A stretch of 64,000 nucleotides of DNA from Streptomyces nodosus (GCF_008704995.1 NZ_CP023747.1:310001-374000); one strand, 5' to 3'. Numbered from the stretch's first letter, positions 25,014 through 34,233 are shown. The notes: generated from the sequence alone by a model not told the origin. Numbers and translations are program-made.

Positions 25014-25673
25014 TCACGGGCGCGCGTGGGAAATGAAACGGGCGTCGCGCAGGTTGCGGGCCAGTTCGGCACGCGTTTGGCGGTCGTGGTGGTTCCAGGC
25101 GGGTTGGCCCGGTGCGGTGCGCCAGGACTCGCTCAGCGGACTGTTGTCCACGGTGTCGAAGCCGAACTGGTCGTAGAGCCGGGTCACCAGCGCGACGGCG
25201 TCGGGAAAGTCGCTGGAGACCGAGAGCGCCAGACGGCCGGGATCACCGGTCGGCCGCCCGGTGGTGAGCAGGACCGGCGCCTGGATGTGGGTGAAGGCTT
25301 TAGCGACCCTGGACCTCGGCAGCTGTTCCTGGCGGAGCTCGTGCTCGGTCTTCTCGCCTGAGTCGATCACCGGGATACGGCCGTCGCGCCACGCCATGTA
25401 GTTGTTCGTATCCAGAACGACCTTGTCGGCCAGTTCCTCGACCGGTAGCTGGTCTGCGGCGGTGAGAGGCATCGCCACGACGGCGAAGTCGCCGGCAGCA
25501 GCCGCGTCCGCTGCCCATGCGGCGGACGCTCCCGGTCCGAGCCGCGCGATGAGGGGAGCCAGGGTCTCCGGTGCCCGGGAGTTCGCCAGGACCACCTCGT
25601 ATCCGTTCGCCAGGGCCGCCCGAGCAATCTGGCTGCCGACCTCTCCCGCCCCGATGATTCCGATCGTGGCCAC
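25014..25673 (-). CDS. NADP/F420-dependent oxidoreductase-like protein
   Basis: 219 residues from GTG 25673 (ATIGIIGAGEVGSQIARAAL), the classical start of NADPH:F420 oxidoreductase/F420_oxidored proteins with GxGxxG; AAGGAGGG lies about 9 bases upstream, and the longer ORF into 25814 only crosses the promoter. Further signs: YEVVLANSRAPETLAPLIAR, GDFAVVAMPLTAADQLPVEE, KVVLDTNNYMAWRDGRIPVI, HIQAPVLLTTGRPTGDPGRL and the end LYDQFGFDTVDNSPLSESWR. Probably reduces or oxidises a small substrate using NADP; F420 use is not proven by sequence. First gene of the pair with the SDR at 24222. Confidence 0.8.
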   Translation of the reverse strand: MATIGIIGAGEVGSQIARAALANGYEVVLANSRAPETLAPLIARLGPGASAAWAADAAAAGDFAVVAMPLTAADQLPVEELADKVVLDTNNYMAWRDGRIPVIDSGEKTEHELRQEQLPRSRVAKAFTHIQAPVLLTTGRPTGDPGRLALSVSSDFPDAVALVTRLYDQFGFDTVDNSPLSESWRTAPGQPAWNHHDRQTRAELARNLRDARFISHARP

Positions 25674-25692
25674 GGCCTCCACCCTCCTTTTG

Positions 25693-25770
25693 TACCGTTC
25701 GGTTGGGCCACCGTAACAGGTTTTGTACCGATCGGTTGGCTGGGTGTTCCGGAAACTGTACCGATCGGTA
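25693..25770. promoter_or_regulatory. Three TACCGATCGGTA-type TetR operators
   Basis: TACCGTTCGGTT at 25693-25704, TACCGATCGGTT at 25726-25737 and the perfect palindrome TACCGATCGGTA at 25759-25770, spaced 33 bases start to start, i.e. about three helical turns, on the same face of the DNA. They fill the region between the divergent reductase and TetR genes; the last one sits 10 bases before the TetR ATG. This 12-mer is a well-known type of target for short TetR proteins that guard oxidoreductase genes. Confidence 0.8.
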
Positions 25771-25780
25771 GAATGGTGGA

Positions 25781-26392
25781 ATGACGACAGACACGCCGAG
25801 CACGGGCCGACCACGCGGCTTCGACGAGGAAACGGTCCTCGACCGCGCTGTCGAGGTCTTCTGGAAGCAGGGCTACGAGGGGACGTCGATGAGCGACCTC
25901 ACCAGCGCCATGGGCATCAACCGGCCCAGCCTCTACGCCGCTTTCGGCAGCAAGGAACAGCTCTTCCAGCGTGCCTTCGACCGCTACCGCAAGACCAAGG
26001 TGGCCTATGTCGCCGACACCTTCGAGCAACCGACCGCGTACGCAGTCATCGAAAGTTTCCTGCGTAGCAGCGCCGACGCCCTCACGGCCGGCGACCACCC
26101 CCGCGGCTGCCTCTCCGTTCAGGGCGGCCTGGCCTGCTCACCGCAGAACGCCGGTGTCCCCGAAACCCTCGCTGCCGGCCGGGCCGCTACGGAGTGCTCG
26201 CTCGCACAGCGGCTGGCTCGAGCCATTCAGGACGGTGATCTTCGAGCAGAGGCGGACGCCCGAGCGCTGGCGAGGTTCGTGATGGTCCTCACCGAGGGCT
26301 TCGCGGTCCACGCCGCGGCCGGTGCCGAACGCGACGACCTCCACGCCTCGATCGACGTCGCGCTGCGGTCCGTCACGGCGTTCTGCAACTGA
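25781..26392 (+). CDS. TetR-family repressor
   Basis: 203 residues, ATG 25781. N-terminal GRPRGFDEETVLDRAVEVFW, KQGYEGTSMSDLTSAMGINR, PSLYAAFGSKEQLFQRAFDR is the very recognisable HTH of the AcrR-like group that binds TACCGATCGGTA sequences; the C-terminal region HPRGCLSVQGGLACSPQNAG, AGRAATECSLAQRLARAIQD carries a conserved GC-C motif of the TetR_C_16/YxaF-like ligand domain. It divergently faces the F420-type reductase/SDR pair and should repress both directions through the three operators. Confidence 0.88.
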   Translation: MTTDTPSTGRPRGFDEETVLDRAVEVFWKQGYEGTSMSDLTSAMGINRPSLYAAFGSKEQLFQRAFDRYRKTKVAYVADTFEQPTAYAVIESFLRSSADALTAGDHPRGCLSVQGGLACSPQNAGVPETLAAGRAATECSLAQRLARAIQDGDLRAEADARALARFVMVLTEGFAVHAAAGAERDDLHASIDVALRSVTAFCN

Positions 26393-26447
26393 CGTACCAG
26401 CCGGGGCTGACCAGCACCGGTGAACTGCCCCGGGTTCGGTAAAGATC

Positions 26448-26625
26448 TCAGATTGTGGTTGTGACCTGGGGTTTCGTGAGTTCGGTGTAGTAGCTGGTTT
26501 CGTATTCGACGGGTGGGACGTGCCCTATCTCACCGTGGAGCCGCCGGTGGTTGTACCAGTCGACCCACTCGGCGGTGGCCAGCTCGGCCTGGGAGAGCGT
26601 CTTCCAGGACCGCCGGGGCTTAAAT
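26448..26625 (-). mobile_element. 3' end of an IS3-family transposase (OrfB) gene
   Basis: Minus-strand frame ending at 26448 reads [53 protein letters not shown]. WVDWYNxxRLHGEIGxxPPxEYE is the diagnostic C-terminus of IS3-family integrase domains. Only the last 55 or so residues remain. Its upstream edge (about 26625) coincides with the broken 5' end of the aconitase fragment, so the IS insertion or a later deletion cut that gene. Confidence 0.85.
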
Positions 26626-26626
26626 C

Positions 26627-27171
26627 AGCTCGGTTTTCCGCGGCACGTTCGCCAACATCCGGCTGCGCAACCTGGTCGCCCCGGCACCGAGGGCGGCGTC
26701 ACCCGCCACCTGCCCGACGGGGAGCAGACCACGATCTTCGACGCCGCCATGCGCTACGCCGACGAGCGCGTCCCGCTGTTGGTGATCGCCGGGAAGGAGT
26801 ACGGCTCGGGCTCCTCGCGCGACTGGGCCGCCAAGGGCACCGCCCTGCTGGGCGTGAAGGCTGTACTCGCCGAGTCCTACGAGCGCATCCGCCGCTCCAA
26901 CCTCATCGGCCTGGGTGTCCTGCCCCTGCAATTCCAGCCGGGCCAGACCCGCGAATCCCTCGGTCTGACCGGCAAGGAGATCTACACCGTCCGCGGCCTG
27001 ACAGGCACCGAGGCCGAGGGACTGCCGCGCGAGGTCACCGTCATCGCCGACGGCCCCGCCGGCACCATCCGGTTCACCGCGCGGGTACGCATCGACATCC
27101 CCACCGAGGCCGACTACTACTGCCACGGCGGCATCCTGCCCTACGCCCTGCGCACCCTGCTGCCATCCTGA
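26627..27171 (+). pseudogene. C-terminal swivel domain of an aconitate hydratase, truncated
   Basis: Only domain 4 of an aconitase remains. [18 protein letters not shown] is read in one frame (26627-26688), then one base is missing in the CCCCGG run near 26690 and the rest runs in the next frame to TGA 27169-27171: [40 protein letters not shown] (the conserved SRDWAAKG substrate-binding loop), [29 protein letters not shown] and [18 protein letters not shown]. The three N-terminal domains with the Fe-S cysteines are gone, replaced by the IS3 tail. Non-functional. Confidence 0.8.
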
Positions 27172-27233
27172 CCGCCACCCCGTCAGGACGACCGCCCGCG
27201 ATGCCCGGCACGCCAGAAGGCAGGATTCATGTC

Positions 27234-27587
27234 TCACCGTGCCAGGCCGCTGATGGGGTGCGCAGGGCGAGCAGGGCGACGTCGTCGTCGAACACCTGGC
27301 GGCTCCGGCTGATCAAGGTGTCGCACAGTTCCTCCAGCGGGGCTGTGGCCAGGCGGGCGGCCTGCTCGGCCACAGGAACGACGACCGTCCCCGGGGTCGT
27401 ACGACATGGGTACCGGGGTGATGTAGGCGACGAGCAGCGGCCGTCCGGTCCGGCGGGCCAGTCCGGTCGCCCACGCCGGCGCGCGGCTGCTCACCGTGGA
27501 TCCGTCGTAACCCGCCACCACCGGATGCGCCGGAGCGGCGGGTGCTCGGGGGGCCTGCTCACCTTCATCGCTCACGGCTGCGTTCAC
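27234..27587 (-). pseudogene. Chimeric remnant: universal stress protein start joined to a PP2C/SpoIIE phosphatase end
   Basis: From GTG 27587 the minus strand reads PAHPVVAGYDGSTVSSRAPA, WATGLARRTGRPLLVAYITP, the first beta-alpha-beta unit of a UspA-type protein. Near 27395-27405 the frame shifts and the text becomes VVVPVAEQAARLATAPLEEL, CDTLISRSRQVFDDDVALLA, LRTPSAAWHGE, which looks like the last 50 residues of a SpoIIE-type phosphatase (DDVALLALR is the metal-binding DD-AL motif). So two genes seem to be joined by a deletion. The location just upstream of nar genes fits hypoxia-type gene sets of Streptomyces, where Usp proteins neighbour nitrate reductase. Confidence 0.55.
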
Positions 27588-27619
27588 ATACTCGATGGCG
27601 GCACACCCGGCAGCACGGG

Positions 27620-27784
27620 GTGGCGACCCGGGAACTGGGCCAGACCGCAGGCTGGGGCTGGATGGCCTCGACCGGCGCGGGCGAGGCGTGGGCGGCCCTG
27701 GCGGTATGGGCAGCGGTCTTCGCCGGGATGCTCGCCGTACCGGCCGGCGCCCTCCGGCACTCCCGGCGGCCGGGAGCAAAGTGA
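27620..27784 (+). CDS. Possible small single-pass membrane protein (54 aa)
   Basis: From GTG 27620: ATRELGQTAGWGWMASTGAG, EAWAALAVWAAVFAGMLAVP (one hydrophobic helix), ending ALRHSRRPGAK. The pattern of a Trp-rich head, one helix and a basic tail resembles small SHOCT-less membrane peptides found beside stress genes in Streptomyces. No RBS of note; it overlaps the opposite-strand Usp remnant only outside this interval. Could equally be chance. Confidence 0.3.
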   Translation: MATRELGQTAGWGWMASTGAGEAWAALAVWAAVFAGMLAVPAGALRHSRRPGAK

Positions 27785-28190
27785 CGGGATGTACGTAAGG
27801 CTGCTTGTGCGATTGGCCGGTTGCCGTTCGGGGAGTAGGCCCCAAGACCGACCGTGTCCGGATCCCGACGCCGACCCCGTACCGCGCCGTCCGCAGCGGG
27901 GCGGAGAGCCCGTGGGTGTGTGGGCGGACGGAGAGGGGGTGACCCGGTGGTCACGGCAGCGACGGTACGACTCACTGGCCCGTCCCCTGCGCACCGTCCC
28001 GACGCCTGGCCTGCACACGGGCCGCCGTGCTTCACCCCTTCAATCGTCCGCTCTGCCATGTATATCGACTGACGGTGTGTCGGACCTGTTCGGTTCGGCC
28101 ATCCGAAGAGCATGGTGGTGACCACCCCTGCGGCCGGTCACGCGAGGCAAGGGTACGGGTAGGCAACTGCAGCGTCCGAGGAGGCGTGGT
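27785..28190. promoter_or_regulatory. nar operon upstream region
   Basis: 406 bp without a gene that I can support. The last 150 bases contain an AT-richer patch (ATGTATATCGACTGACGGTG, 28057-28076) and a GAGGAGG ribosome site right before the narG GTG, so the nar promoter most likely lies between 28040 and 28170. I see no clear FNR box. Confidence 0.4.
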
Positions 28191-31100
28191 GTGAGCACCG
28201 ACCGGGCCGATGCGGCGGCCGAGCGGCTGATGCGTACGGCGCAGTACTTCTTCCCCGGCACCCAGTCACCCGACCGGCGGATGCTGTATCGCGAGGGCGG
28301 CCGGGCGGCGGAGGAGTTCTACCGGGAGCGGTGGCGCCATGACCGGGAGGTGCGCTCCACGCACGGGGTGAACTGCACGGGGTCGTGCTCGTGGCGGGTG
28401 TTCGTCAAGGACGGGTTGATCACCTGGGAGATGCAGGCGACCGACTACCCCTCCGTGGGACCCGACTCCCCGGAGTACGAGCCGCGGGGCTGCCCGCGTG
28501 GGGCGTCGTTCTCCTGGTACACCTACTCGCCCACCCGGATCCGATACCCGTACGTGCGTGGCCCGCTGCTTGAGCTGTGGCGGCAGGCGAAGGCACGGCA
28601 CGCGGATCCGGTCGAGGCGTGGGAGTGGCTGACCGCGGGCCCGGAGCGGCGCGCCGCCTACAAGCGGGCCCGCGGCAAGGGCGGCTTCGTGCGCTGCGAC
28701 TGGCGCGAGGTGACGGAACTGGTGGCTGCGGCACAGGTTCACACCGTGAAGCAGTACGGCCCGGACCGCATCGTGGGGTTCTCCCCGATTCCGGCGATGT
28801 CCATGGCGTCCTACGCGGCGGGCACCCGCTACCTGTCGATGATCGGCGGCACGATCTCCTCGTTCTACGACTGGTACGCCGACCTGCCGATGGCCTCGCC
28901 GCAGGTGTTCGGTGACCAGACGGACGTGCCGGAGTCCGGCGACTGGTGGAACGCCGGCTACCTGATCGTGTGGGGCACCAATCTGCCGATCACCCGCACC
29001 CCGGACGCGCACTTCATGACCGAGGCCCGCTACAGGGGGCAGAAGGTCGTGGTGGTCTCCCCGGACTACGGTGACCACACCAAGTTCGCCGACGACTGGC
29101 TCGCGGCCGCTCCGGGCACGGACGGCGCGTTGGCGATGGCCATGGGGCACGTCATCCTGACCGAGTTCTACCGCGACCGCCGAGTGCCGTACTTCACCGA
29201 GTACGCGAAGACGTACACGGACCTGCCGTTCCTGGTGCGGCTGCGCGAGCGCGACGGCGGCGGGTACGTGCCGGACAAGTTCCTCACCGCCGCCGACCTG
29301 CCCGGCCGGGACGACGGGGAGGAGGCCGCCGAGTTCAAAACGGTGCTGCTGGACGGGCGCACCGGGGAGCCAGTGGTGCCGAACGGGTCGTTGGGCTTTC
29401 GCTGGTCCGAGTCGAACCAGGGTCACTGGAACCTGCGACTGGACGGCGCCGACCCGCTGCTGTCCTTGAACGGGCGGTCGGAGGGCGAGGCGGTGGCCGT
29501 CGACCTGCCGCGCTTCGACGCGGGGCCCGGCGAGTCCGGCGCCGTGCTGCGGCGCGGTGTGCCGGCGATGCGGGTCGGCGGGCACCTGGTGACCACGGTC
29601 TTCGACCTGGTGATGGCCCAGTACGGCGTGGCCCGCGAGGGCCTGCCCGGCCATTGGCCGGCCGGTTACGACGACGCGGACAGCCCCTGCACCCCGGCCT
29701 GGCAGGAGACGATCACCTCGGTCCCGGCGAAGGCGGCTGCCCGGGTGGCGCGGGAGTTCGCCCGTAACGCCGAACGCACCGGCGGCCGTTCGATGATCGC
29801 GATGGGAGCGGGCACCAACCACTGGTTCCACTCCGACCAGATCTACCGCGCGTTCCTGTCGCTGGTGATGCTCACCGGCAGCCAGGGCGTCAACGGCGGC
29901 GGCTGGGCGCACTACGTCGGCCAGGAGAAAGTACGCCCGTTCACGGGCTGGTTCCACCTCGCATTCGGCCTGGACTGGCAGCGCCCCACTCGGCACATGG
30001 TGGGCACACCGCTGTTCTGGCTGGCCACCGACCAGTGGCGCTACGAGGCGTTCCCCGCCGACACGCTGGCCAGCCCCCTCGGGCAGGGCCAACTGACGGG
30101 ACGTACCCTGCCAGACTGCAACGCGCTGGCCGCCCGGCTGGGCTGGATGCCCTCCCACCCCGCCTTCGACCGCAACCCCCTCGACATCTGCGACGAGGCC
30201 GAACGGGCCGGCAAAAACGTACCGGAGTACATCGTCGAGGAGCTGAAGGCCGGCAGGCTGCGGTTCGCCGCCGAGGACCCGGGCGATCCGGCCAACTTCC
30301 CCCGGGTGCTGCTCATCTGGCGGGCGAACCTGTTCGCATCGTCGATGAAGGGCCACGAGTACATGCTGCGGCATCTGCTCGGCACCGACGACGCCGTCAC
30401 CGCGGCCGAGACCCCGCCGGAGGTGCGGCCCAGGGACGTCACCTGGCGGGAGCAGGCCCCGGTCGGCAAGCTCGACCTGTCGGTGGCCGTCGACTTCCGC
30501 ATGACCAGCACCTGCCTGTTCTCCGACGTGGTGCTGCCCGCCGCGACCTGGTACGAGAAGTACGACCTGTCCTCCACCGACATGCACCCCTTCGTGCACG
30601 CCTTCAGCCCGGCGATCGCACCCCCGTGGCAGACCCGCACCGACTTCGACATCTTCCACACCATCGCCGCGGAGTTCTCCAAGCTCGCCGCCGTCCATCT
30701 GGGTGTGCGGCGGGACGTGATCGCCGCGCCGCTGGCCCACGACACGGCGGACGAGTTGGCGCAGCCGCACGGGCGGGTGCGCGACTGGAAGGCCGGCGAG
30801 TGCGAGCCGGTACCGGGCAGGACGATGCCGAAGCTGATCGTGGTGAAGCGCGACTACACGGCGGTGGCCGAGAAGATGGCCGCCGTCGGGCCGCTGCTGG
30901 ACAGTCTGGGCACCACCACCAAGGGCCTGACCTGGAAGCCCGAGCACGAGATCGACTACCTGCGCTCACGCAACGGCACCGTGCGGGGCGGCGTCGCCGA
31001 GGGGCGTCCCTCAATCGCTCGCGACGACCAGTTCTGCGAGGCGATCCTGGCTCTGTCCGGAACCACGAACGGCCGCTTGGCCGTTCAGTCGTTGCGCGCG

Positions 31101-31883
31101 CTGGAGGAGCGCACCGGCGTGGACCTGACCGACCTGGCCGAGGAACGCTCCGGCGACCGGATCACCTTCGAGGACACCTGTACCCAGCCGCGTGCGGTGA
31201 TCACCTCGGCGGAGTGGTCCGGCACCGAGTCCGGCGGCCGCCGCTACTCGCCGTTCACCGTCAACGTCGAGCGCCTCAAGCCCTGGCACACCCTGACCGG
31301 CCGGCAGCACTTCTTTCTCGACCACGATTGGATGGCCGAGTTCGGCGAACAACTGCCCGTCTACCGGCCACCGTTGACCATGCTGGCCCATTTCGGCGAC
31401 CCGACCCGCTCACCGGACGGTCACCCGGAACTCGTGGTGCGCTACCTGACTCCGCACTCGAAGTGGTCGATCCACTCCGAGTACCAGGAGAACCTGCACA
31501 TGCTCACCCTCTTCCGCGGCGGGCCGGTGATCTGGATGAGCCCACTGGACGCGGAGAAGATCGGCGTAGCCGACAACGACTGGATCGAGGCGTACAACCG
31601 CAACGGGGTCGTGGCCTGCCGCGCGGTGGTCACCCACCGCATGCCCGAGGGCACGGTGTACATGTACCACACCATGGACCGGCACCTGAACGTGCCGAAG
31701 ACGGAGAGCTCCGGCCTGCACGGCGGCGGCGACAACTCCCTCACCCGCCTGCTGATCAAACCCACCCATCTGATCGGTGGCTACGCGCAGTTCTCCTACG
31801 GCTTCAACTACATCGGCCCCACCGGCAACCAAAGGGACGAGATCACCGTCATCCGGCGGCGCAGCCAGGAGGTGGACTTCTGA
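28191..31883 (+). CDS. narG: Respiratory nitrate reductase alpha subunit (molybdenum catalytic subunit)
   Basis: 1230 residues, GTG 28191 behind GAGGAGGCG. Reduces nitrate to nitrite at a bis-MGD Mo centre on the inner face of the membrane, receiving electrons from NarH/NarI. Seen: THGVNCTGSCSWRVFVKDG, with the His-x3-Cys-x3-Cys ligands of the FS0 [4Fe-4S] cluster, fourth Cys in EPRGCPRGASFSWY; the Mo-ligand Asp region YADLPMASPQVFGDQTDVPE; AGTNHWFHSDQIYRAFLSL; GSQGVNGGGWAHYVGQEKVR; MTSTCLFSDVVLPAATWYEK; C-terminal cofactor-binding KPTHLIGGYAQFSYGFNYIG. No twin-arginine signal, as usual for cytoplasm-facing NarG. Length close to E. coli NarG. Stop overlaps the narH ATG by one base. Confidence 0.97.
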   Translation: MSTDRADAAAERLMRTAQYFFPGTQSPDRRMLYREGGRAAEEFYRERWRHDREVRSTHGVNCTGSCSWRVFVKDGLITWEMQATDYPSVGPDSPEYEPRGCPRGASFSWYTYSPTRIRYPYVRGPLLELWRQAKARHADPVEAWEWLTAGPERRAAYKRARGKGGFVRCDWREVTELVAAAQVHTVKQYGPDRIVGFSPIPAMSMASYAAGTRYLSMIGGTISSFYDWYADLPMASPQVFGDQTDVPESGDWWNAGYLIVWGTNLPITRTPDAHFMTEARYRGQKVVVVSPDYGDHTKFADDWLAAAPGTDGALAMAMGHVILTEFYRDRRVPYFTEYAKTYTDLPFLVRLRERDGGGYVPDKFLTAADLPGRDDGEEAAEFKTVLLDGRTGEPVVPNGSLGFRWSESNQGHWNLRLDGADPLLSLNGRSEGEAVAVDLPRFDAGPGESGAVLRRGVPAMRVGGHLVTTVFDLVMAQYGVAREGLPGHWPAGYDDADSPCTPAWQETITSVPAKAAARVAREFARNAERTGGRSMIAMGAGTNHWFHSDQIYRAFLSLVMLTGSQGVNGGGWAHYVGQEKVRPFTGWFHLAFGLDWQRPTRHMVGTPLFWLATDQWRYEAFPADTLASPLGQGQLTGRTLPDCNALAARLGWMPSHPAFDRNPLDICDEAERAGKNVPEYIVEELKAGRLRFAAEDPGDPANFPRVLLIWRANLFASSMKGHEYMLRHLLGTDDAVTAAETPPEVRPRDVTWREQAPVGKLDLSVAVDFRMTSTCLFSDVVLPAATWYEKYDLSSTDMHPFVHAFSPAIAPPWQTRTDFDIFHTIAAEFSKLAAVHLGVRRDVIAAPLAHDTADELAQPHGRVRDWKAGECEPVPGRTMPKLIVVKRDYTAVAEKMAAVGPLLDSLGTTTKGLTWKPEHEIDYLRSRNGTVRGGVAEGRPSIARDDQFCEAILALSGTTNGRLAVQSLRALEERTGVDLTDLAEERSGDRITFEDTCTQPRAVITSAEWSGTESGGRRYSPFTVNVERLKPWHTLTGRQHFFLDHDWMAEFGEQLPVYRPPLTMLAHFGDPTRSPDGHPELVVRYLTPHSKWSIHSEYQENLHMLTLFRGGPVIWMSPLDAEKIGVADNDWIEAYNRNGVVACRAVVTHRMPEGTVYMYHTMDRHLNVPKTESSGLHGGGDNSLTRLLIKPTHLIGGYAQFSYGFNYIGPTGNQRDEITVIRRRSQEVDF

Positions 31884-33514
31884 TGAGGGTCATGGCGCAG
31901 GTGGCGATGGTGATGAACCTCGACAAGTGCATCGGCTGCCACACCTGCTCGGTCACCTGCAAGCAGACCTGGACCAACCGGCCCGGATCGGAGTACGTCT
32001 GGTTCAACAACGTCGAGACCAAACCGGGCGCCGGCTACCCGCGCCGGTATGAGGACCAGGAGAAGTGGAAGGGCGGCTGGACCCTGAACCGCCGCGGCAA
32101 GCTGAAACTCAAGGCCGGCGGCCGGCTGCGCAAACTGGCCACCATCTTCTACAACCCCGAACTCCCCTCGCTCGACGACTTCTACGAACCGTGGACCTAC
32201 GACTACCAGAGCCTGACCACCGCCCCGCTGTCCGACAGGTTCACCAGCACCCGCCCCAAATCCCAGCTCACCGGCCGCGATATGCGCCCCGCGCACGGCC
32301 CGAACTGGGACGACGACCTCGCCGGAGCCGCCGAGTACGCAGGCGCCGACGCGAACCTGAAAGGCATGGCAGAACGGGTGCGCATGGAGTTCGAGCACGC
32401 GTTCATGTTCTACCTCCCGCGGATCTGCGAGCACTGCCTCAACCCCTCCTGCGTCGCCTCCTGCCCCTCGGGGGCAATGTACAAGCGCGAGGAGGACGGC
32501 ATCGTCCTGGTCGACCAGGACCGCTGCCGCGGCTGGCGGTTCTGCGTCTCCGGATGCCCGTATAAGAAGGTGTACTTCAACCACCGCACCGGCAAGGCCG
32601 AGAAGTGCACCTTCTGCTACCCGCGCATCGAAGCCGGTCAGCCCACCATCTGCTCCGAGACCTGCGTGGGCCGGCTGCGCCACCTCGGCGTGATGCTGTA
32701 CGACGCCGACGCCGTCCTCCAGGCCGCCTCCGTCAAGGACGACAAGGACCTGTACGAGGCGCAACTGTCGGTCTTCCTCGACCCGCACGACCCGGACGTG
32801 GTCGCTGCGGCCGAGCGTGACGGCATCGCCCACGACTGGATCGAGGCCGCCCGACGTTCCCCGGTGTACGCGCTGATCAAGAAGCACCGGGTGGCGCTGC
32901 CGCTGCACCCGGAGTACCGGACCATGCCCATGGTCTGGTACGTCCCGCCCCTGTCCCCGGTCACGGACGCCATGCACGCCACCGGCTACCACGACGACGA
33001 CCCCGACCGTGTGTTCGCCGCCATCGACGCCCTGCGCATCCCCATGGAGTACCTGGCCAACCTCTTCACCGCCGGTGACACCACCGTGGTGGAGGGCGTC
33101 CTGCGCAAACTGACCGCGATGCGCGCCCACATGCGTGCCCAGCAGCTCGGCGACCCGCCCGACCAGGACCTCCTCGGCCAGGTCGGCGCAAACGCCCAGG
33201 ACATCGAGGACCTGTACCGGCTGCTGGCCATCGCCAAGTACGACGACCGCTACGTCATCCCCCGGGTGCACGCCGAGGGCTCCGGCGCCCTCATGGCCCA
33301 GCACTGCTCCCTCGACCACCCCGGCGGCGTGTCTGACCTCGCCGCCCACGACGAAGACCAGCTCACCCCCGCCCCGCCACCCCTGCCCGGCCTGAACCCG
33401 TCAGGCGGCGGCAGCCAGTTCCGCGACAGCGACGGAAAGGTCCGCTTCAACCTCCTCGGCTGGAACGGCACCGGCCCCGCCCCCGGCATCTTCGGCGACG
33501 GGAGCAGCCAGTGA
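31883..33514 (+). CDS. narH: Nitrate reductase beta subunit (four Fe-S clusters)
   Basis: 543 residues, ATG 31883. Transfers electrons from NarI hemes to NarG. Four cysteine groups are visible: CIGCHTCSVTCK (about 16-27); CEHCLNPSCVASCPSGAMYK (about 182-201); CRGWRFCVSGCPYKKVYFN, where Trp replaces the second Cys as in all NarH proteins and specifies the [3Fe-4S] cluster; CTFCYPRIEAGQPTICSETC. N-terminal VMNLDKCIG and central YNPELPSLDDFYEPWTYDY are family hallmarks. Slightly longer than the E. coli protein because of a Pro/Gly-rich C-terminus. Overlaps narG by one base and narJ by four bases. Confidence 0.96.
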   Translation: MRVMAQVAMVMNLDKCIGCHTCSVTCKQTWTNRPGSEYVWFNNVETKPGAGYPRRYEDQEKWKGGWTLNRRGKLKLKAGGRLRKLATIFYNPELPSLDDFYEPWTYDYQSLTTAPLSDRFTSTRPKSQLTGRDMRPAHGPNWDDDLAGAAEYAGADANLKGMAERVRMEFEHAFMFYLPRICEHCLNPSCVASCPSGAMYKREEDGIVLVDQDRCRGWRFCVSGCPYKKVYFNHRTGKAEKCTFCYPRIEAGQPTICSETCVGRLRHLGVMLYDADAVLQAASVKDDKDLYEAQLSVFLDPHDPDVVAAAERDGIAHDWIEAARRSPVYALIKKHRVALPLHPEYRTMPMVWYVPPLSPVTDAMHATGYHDDDPDRVFAAIDALRIPMEYLANLFTAGDTTVVEGVLRKLTAMRAHMRAQQLGDPPDQDLLGQVGANAQDIEDLYRLLAIAKYDDRYVIPRVHAEGSGALMAQHCSLDHPGGVSDLAAHDEDQLTPAPPPLPGLNPSGGGSQFRDSDGKVRFNLLGWNGTGPAPGIFGDGSSQ

Positions 33515-34233
33515 TCCCCCGCCGCCGCGCCCGCCACCCGTCAGCCGACACGCCGCTGGTGCACCGCATCGCCTCGGTCCTCCTGCGCTACCCGGACGAC
33601 ACGATGCTCGCCTGCCTCGAGGACATCACCACCGCACTCCCCGCAATCGCCGACCCGGCCGACCGCACCCGGCTCGCCGCCGCCTGCGACCACCTGCTGC
33701 GCCTGCCCCCCACCGAGACCGCCCAGCAGTACGTCGACACCTTCGACCACACCCGCCGCCGCAGCCTGCACCTGACCTACTACCGGCACGGCGACACCCG
33801 CGCCCGCGGCATGGCCCTGCTCGCCCTCAAACACACCTACCGCCAGGCCGGACACGAACCGCCCGAGGCGGAGCTGCCGGACTTCCTGCCGCTGATCCTG
33901 GAGTTCGCCGCCCTCGCCCCCGAACCCGGCCACCGCATCCTGCTGCAATGCCGGGCCGGACTCGAACTCCTCCGGCAGGCGCTTCACAAGCACTCCACCC
34001 CCTACGCCGCCGTCCTCGACACCCTCTGCGGCCGGCTGCCCCAACCAGCCCGCCACGAGCGCGACACGTGGCGACGGCTGGCCGCCGAAGGACCACCGGG
34101 CGAACACGTCGGCCTGGAGCCCTTCGGCCCACCGGAGCAGACCGGACTGGACCCGATCGCCCCGCCCGGACGCCCGACACCATCCGCCTACCCGACGCAC
34201 CGAGCGTTCCTGAGCGCAAAGGAGGGCCGGTGA
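33511..34233 (+). CDS. narJ: Nitrate reductase assembly chaperone
   Basis: 240 residues, GTG 33511 overlapping the narH TGA (GTGA). NarJ binds apo-NarG and helps insertion of molybdenum cofactor and Fe-S cluster; it is not part of the final enzyme. Conserved parts: VHRIASVLLRYPDDTMLACL, TETAQQYVDTFDHTRRRSLH, LTYYRHGDTRARGMALLALK, TYRQAGHEPPEAELPDFLPL, ILEFAALAP. These give the all-helical TorD/NarJ fold. The C-terminal 60 residues are Pro-rich and variable. Confidence 0.94.
   Translation: MIPRRRARHPSADTPLVHRIASVLLRYPDDTMLACLEDITTALPAIADPADRTRLAAACDHLLRLPPTETAQQYVDTFDHTRRRSLHLTYYRHGDTRARGMALLALKHTYRQAGHEPPEAELPDFLPLILEFAALAPEPGHRILLQCRAGLELLRQALHKHSTPYAAVLDTLCGRLPQPARHERDTWRRLAAEGPPGEHVGLEPFGPPEQTGLDPIAPPGRPTPSAYPTHRAFLSAKEGR

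Noticed and set aside
25007..25020. CCCGTGATCACGGG palindrome as an operator
   Set aside because: Lies over the stop codon of the F420-type reductase gene between two co-directional genes; more likely incidental or a weak attenuator.
28266..30947. 893-codon open frame antisense to narG
   Set aside because: Arg/His/Val-rich shadow translation caused by GC3 bias of narG; no domain and no start signal.
30035..33514. Long frame suggesting a larger NarH with N-terminal extension
   Set aside because: The first 600 codons overlap narG in another frame; the true narH start is ATG 31883, overlapping the narG stop.
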